NCBI RefSeq assembly: GCF_900091315.1
Contig: NZ_FLSP01000092.1
Span: 1-32,975, forward strand
Reading direction: 5' to 3'
DNA: 32,975 nucleotides
Origin: Streptomyces sp. DI166
GTDB taxonomy: Bacteria > Actinomycetota > Actinomycetes > Streptomycetales > Streptomycetaceae
Position 1 is the first letter of the stretch, and each line of letters begins with the position of its first letter. Position numbers and translations under genes: made by a program. Shown in pieces: positions 31,565 to 32,975 of this stretch. The notes under the pieces were generated by a model. The model had not been told where the DNA came from, made no database searches, and worked only from the letters and a program-made list of their open reading frames with translations.

Positions 31565-32227
31565 TCATCGAGTGTTCATGAACCCGGCCTCGTACGCGGC
31601 GATCACCGCCTGGGTGCGGTCCCGGCTGCCGGTCTTCGCCAGAACGGCCGCCACGTGGGACTTCACGGTGGCCGGGCCGACCTCCATGCGCCCAGCGATC
31701 TCCGCGTTGGTCAGCCCGGCGGCCATCAGCCGCAGCACCTCGCTCTCCCGCCCGGTGAGCCGGGCCACCCAGGCCGGCGGCGCGGGGTGCGCCCGCGCGT
31801 GCTCGGCCGCGAGGGCGCGCACGGCCGCCGGGAACAGCAGGGTGTCGCTGCGCGCGACCAGCCGTACGGCTTGCACCAGGGCGTCGGCGTCGGCCCGCTT
31901 GAGCAGGAACCCGGCGGCTCCGGCGCGCAGGGCGTCGTACACGTAGGAGTCGTTCTCGAAGGTCGTCACGACCACGATCCGGGGCGGCTCGTCGAGCGTG
32001 CCGAGGATCTGCTCGGTGGCCCGGATGCCGTCGATCTCCGGCATCCGCACGTCCATGAGCACGACATCCGGCGCCCGCTCCCGCACCACGGCCACTGCCT
32101 CTGCCCCGGTGGCCGCCTCCCCGACGACCTCCATGTCCGCCTCGGCGGAGAGGATGGCGCGCAGCGCGGTGCGGACCATGAGCTCGTCGTCGGCCAGGAC
32201 GACGCGGATGGGTGGGCGGGGGGTCAT
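31565..32227 (-). CDS. NarL/FixJ-family response regulator
   Basis: A 220-aa two-component response regulator. The receiver domain (1-120) has the acidic pocket in VVLADDE, the phosphorylation site Asp59 in VVLMDVRMP, Thr in VVTTFEND and Lys in FLLKRAD. A LuxR-type HTH follows (LTGRESEVLRLMAAGLTNAEIAGRM). AGGA lies about six bases before the ATG. It is 33 bp downstream of, and co-oriented with, the histidine kinase gene, its obvious partner. The signal and targets are unknown. Confidence 0.95.
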   Translation of the reverse strand: MTPRPPIRVVLADDELMVRTALRAILSAEADMEVVGEAATGAEAVAVVRERAPDVVLMDVRMPEIDGIRATEQILGTLDEPPRIVVVTTFENDSYVYDALRAGAAGFLLKRADADALVQAVRLVARSDTLLFPAAVRALAAEHARAHPAPPAWVARLTGRESEVLRLMAAGLTNAEIAGRMEVGPATVKSHVAAVLAKTGSRDRTQAVIAAYEAGFMNTR

Positions 32228-32260
32228 ACCGGTCCTTTCGCGGGGTCTGTCTCGCGGGCT

Positions 32261-32975
32261 TTATGGGGTTCTGTGCAGCGGCAGGCGCACCCGCAGCCGC
32301 CAGACGCCGTCGGCGGCGCCCGCCTCGGCCGTACCGCCCAGCAGCCGGGCCCGGTCCGCGATGCCGCGCAGACCGTGGCCACCGCCCGGGCGGCACGGGG
32401 AGGCGGAGCCGAGGGGGTTCTCCAGGGTGATGTCCAGGCACCCGTCCGCGACCTCGATCCGCAGATCCACGGTGACCCGGTCGCCCCCGTGCCTGAGCGC
32501 GTTGCTCAGGCCCTCCTGGACGATGCGGTAGGCCTCCCGGGACACCACCGGGGGCAGTGCTTCCGTTTCGGTGTCCACCCGGGCCGTCACGCGCAGGCCG
32601 CCCGCCCGCGTACGACGCAGGAGTCCGTCCAGGTCGGCGGAGAGGGTCGGCGCGGGTGCCTTGCCGGGGGCGTCGTCCTCCCGCAGCACCCCCAGTACGG
32701 CGTCCAGTTCACCGACCGTGCGCCGCGTGGTCTCCTCGATCGCGGCCAGCGCCTCCCGGACGAACTCCGGGTCGCTGTCCAGGAGCCGGCGGGCCGCGCT
32801 CGCCTGGAGGGTCACGGCGCTCAGGGCGTGGCCCACGGAGTCGTGCAGCTCGCGGGCGAGCCGGTTGCGCACGGCCAGGTCGGCGGCGCGTTCCTCGGCC
32901 GCCGCGAGCCGGTCCGCCGGGGTGGGCCCGAGCAGCGCCGGGGCCCAGCGGGCGAGCAGGGTCCCGGCGACGGCC
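32261..32975 (-). CDS. Sensor histidine kinase (partial, N-terminus outside window)
   Basis: Reading minus from the right edge, about 237 codons remain open to the stop at 32261. The dimerisation/phosphoacceptor motif is RELHDSVGHALSAVTLQA with its His; the ATPase domain has YRIVQEGLSNALRHGG (N box) and GGGHGLRGIADRARLLGG (G box). This is the HisKA_3 type that pairs with NarL regulators. The sensor part lies beyond the window, so the stimulus is unknown; an internal GTG at 32872 is not the start because the frame continues upstream. Confidence 0.93.
   Translation of the reverse strand, partial: AVAGTLLARWAPALLGPTPADRLAAAEERAADLAVRNRLARELHDSVGHALSAVTLQASAARRLLDSDPEFVREALAAIEETTRRTVGELDAVLGVLREDDAPGKAPAPTLSADLDGLLRRTRAGGLRVTARVDTETEALPPVVSREAYRIVQEGLSNALRHGGDRVTVDLRIEVADGCLDITLENPLGSASPCRPGGGHGLRGIADRARLLGGTAEAGAADGVWRLRVRLPLHRTP

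Noticed and set aside
1..32975. tRNA or rRNA genes
   Set aside because: No cloverleaf with the usual T-loop and acceptor features or rRNA segments were noticed; a dedicated tRNA scan was not possible.

Overview
The window is high-GC actinobacterial chromosome and almost certainly from a Streptomyces. The base composition is strongly GC-biased. GTG starts and 4-base ATGA/GTGA gene overlaps are common, exported enzymes carry twin-arginine signals, and both sugar ABC transporters lack an ATPase gene, as is usual where one shared MsiK-type ATPase is used. The gene families (TerD, SigE-family ECF sigma, TIGR03086, NCS2) also fit.

Layout, left to right. (1) 1-1020: a partial TerD gene, a small conserved hypothetical, and a ~200-bp imperfect inverted repeat that probably terminates the next operon. 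(2) 1027-4997, minus strand: a DeoR regulator, a sugar-binding lipoprotein and two permeases. (3) 5327-8455: a divergent pair built for uronate oxidation. Uronate dehydrogenase (minus) faces a 5-dehydro-4-deoxyglucarate dehydratase (plus), which is translationally coupled to an unrecognised 385-aa protein. (4) 8392-10362: an MFS exporter whose 3' end overlaps the unknown gene by 64 bp, and a TIGR03086 protein. (5) 10545-20760, plus strand: a tightly packed catabolic cluster of GntR regulator, DHDPS-family lyase, IlvD/EDD sugar-acid dehydratase, two permeases, Gfo/Idh/MocA oxidoreductase, PmoA (DUF6807) protein, GH43 glycosidase and sugar-binding lipoprotein. (6) 20844-25244: secreted pectin-degrading enzymes, namely a rhamnogalacturonan acetylesterase-like GDSL enzyme, a PL1 pectate lyase, a CE8 pectinesterase and, convergent to them, a PL3 pectate lyase broken by a one-base frameshift. 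(7) about 25255-26845: a TnpB element with a divergent ribbon-helix-helix gene, ending exactly at the start of the broken PL3 gene. (8) 26913-32975, housekeeping: a SigE-family sigma factor with a coupled membrane protein, an NCS2 purine permease, a class B penicillin-binding protein, and a NarL-type two-component pair whose kinase runs off the window.

Together, regions 3, 5 and 6 read as a pectin and hemicellulose utilisation locus. Secreted enzymes de-esterify and cleave pectin. ABC importers take up the products. Uronate dehydrogenase plus KdgD feed uronate into 2-oxoglutarate semialdehyde, although no galactarate dehydratase is visible here. A second, non-phosphorylative route (oxidoreductase, IlvD/EDD dehydratase, DHDPS-family lyase) plausibly handles arabinose- or xylose-type sugars released by GH43. 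Two 'AAGCGCTT'-core palindromes upstream of transporter genes suggest control by a LacI-family regulator encoded elsewhere, in addition to the local GntR protein.

The most unusual feature is the TnpB element. Its nuclease residues are intact, its reading frame runs through its own end into host DNA and stops inside the PL3 start codon (ATGA overlap), and any omega-RNA it makes would carry PL3 start-region sequence as its guide.
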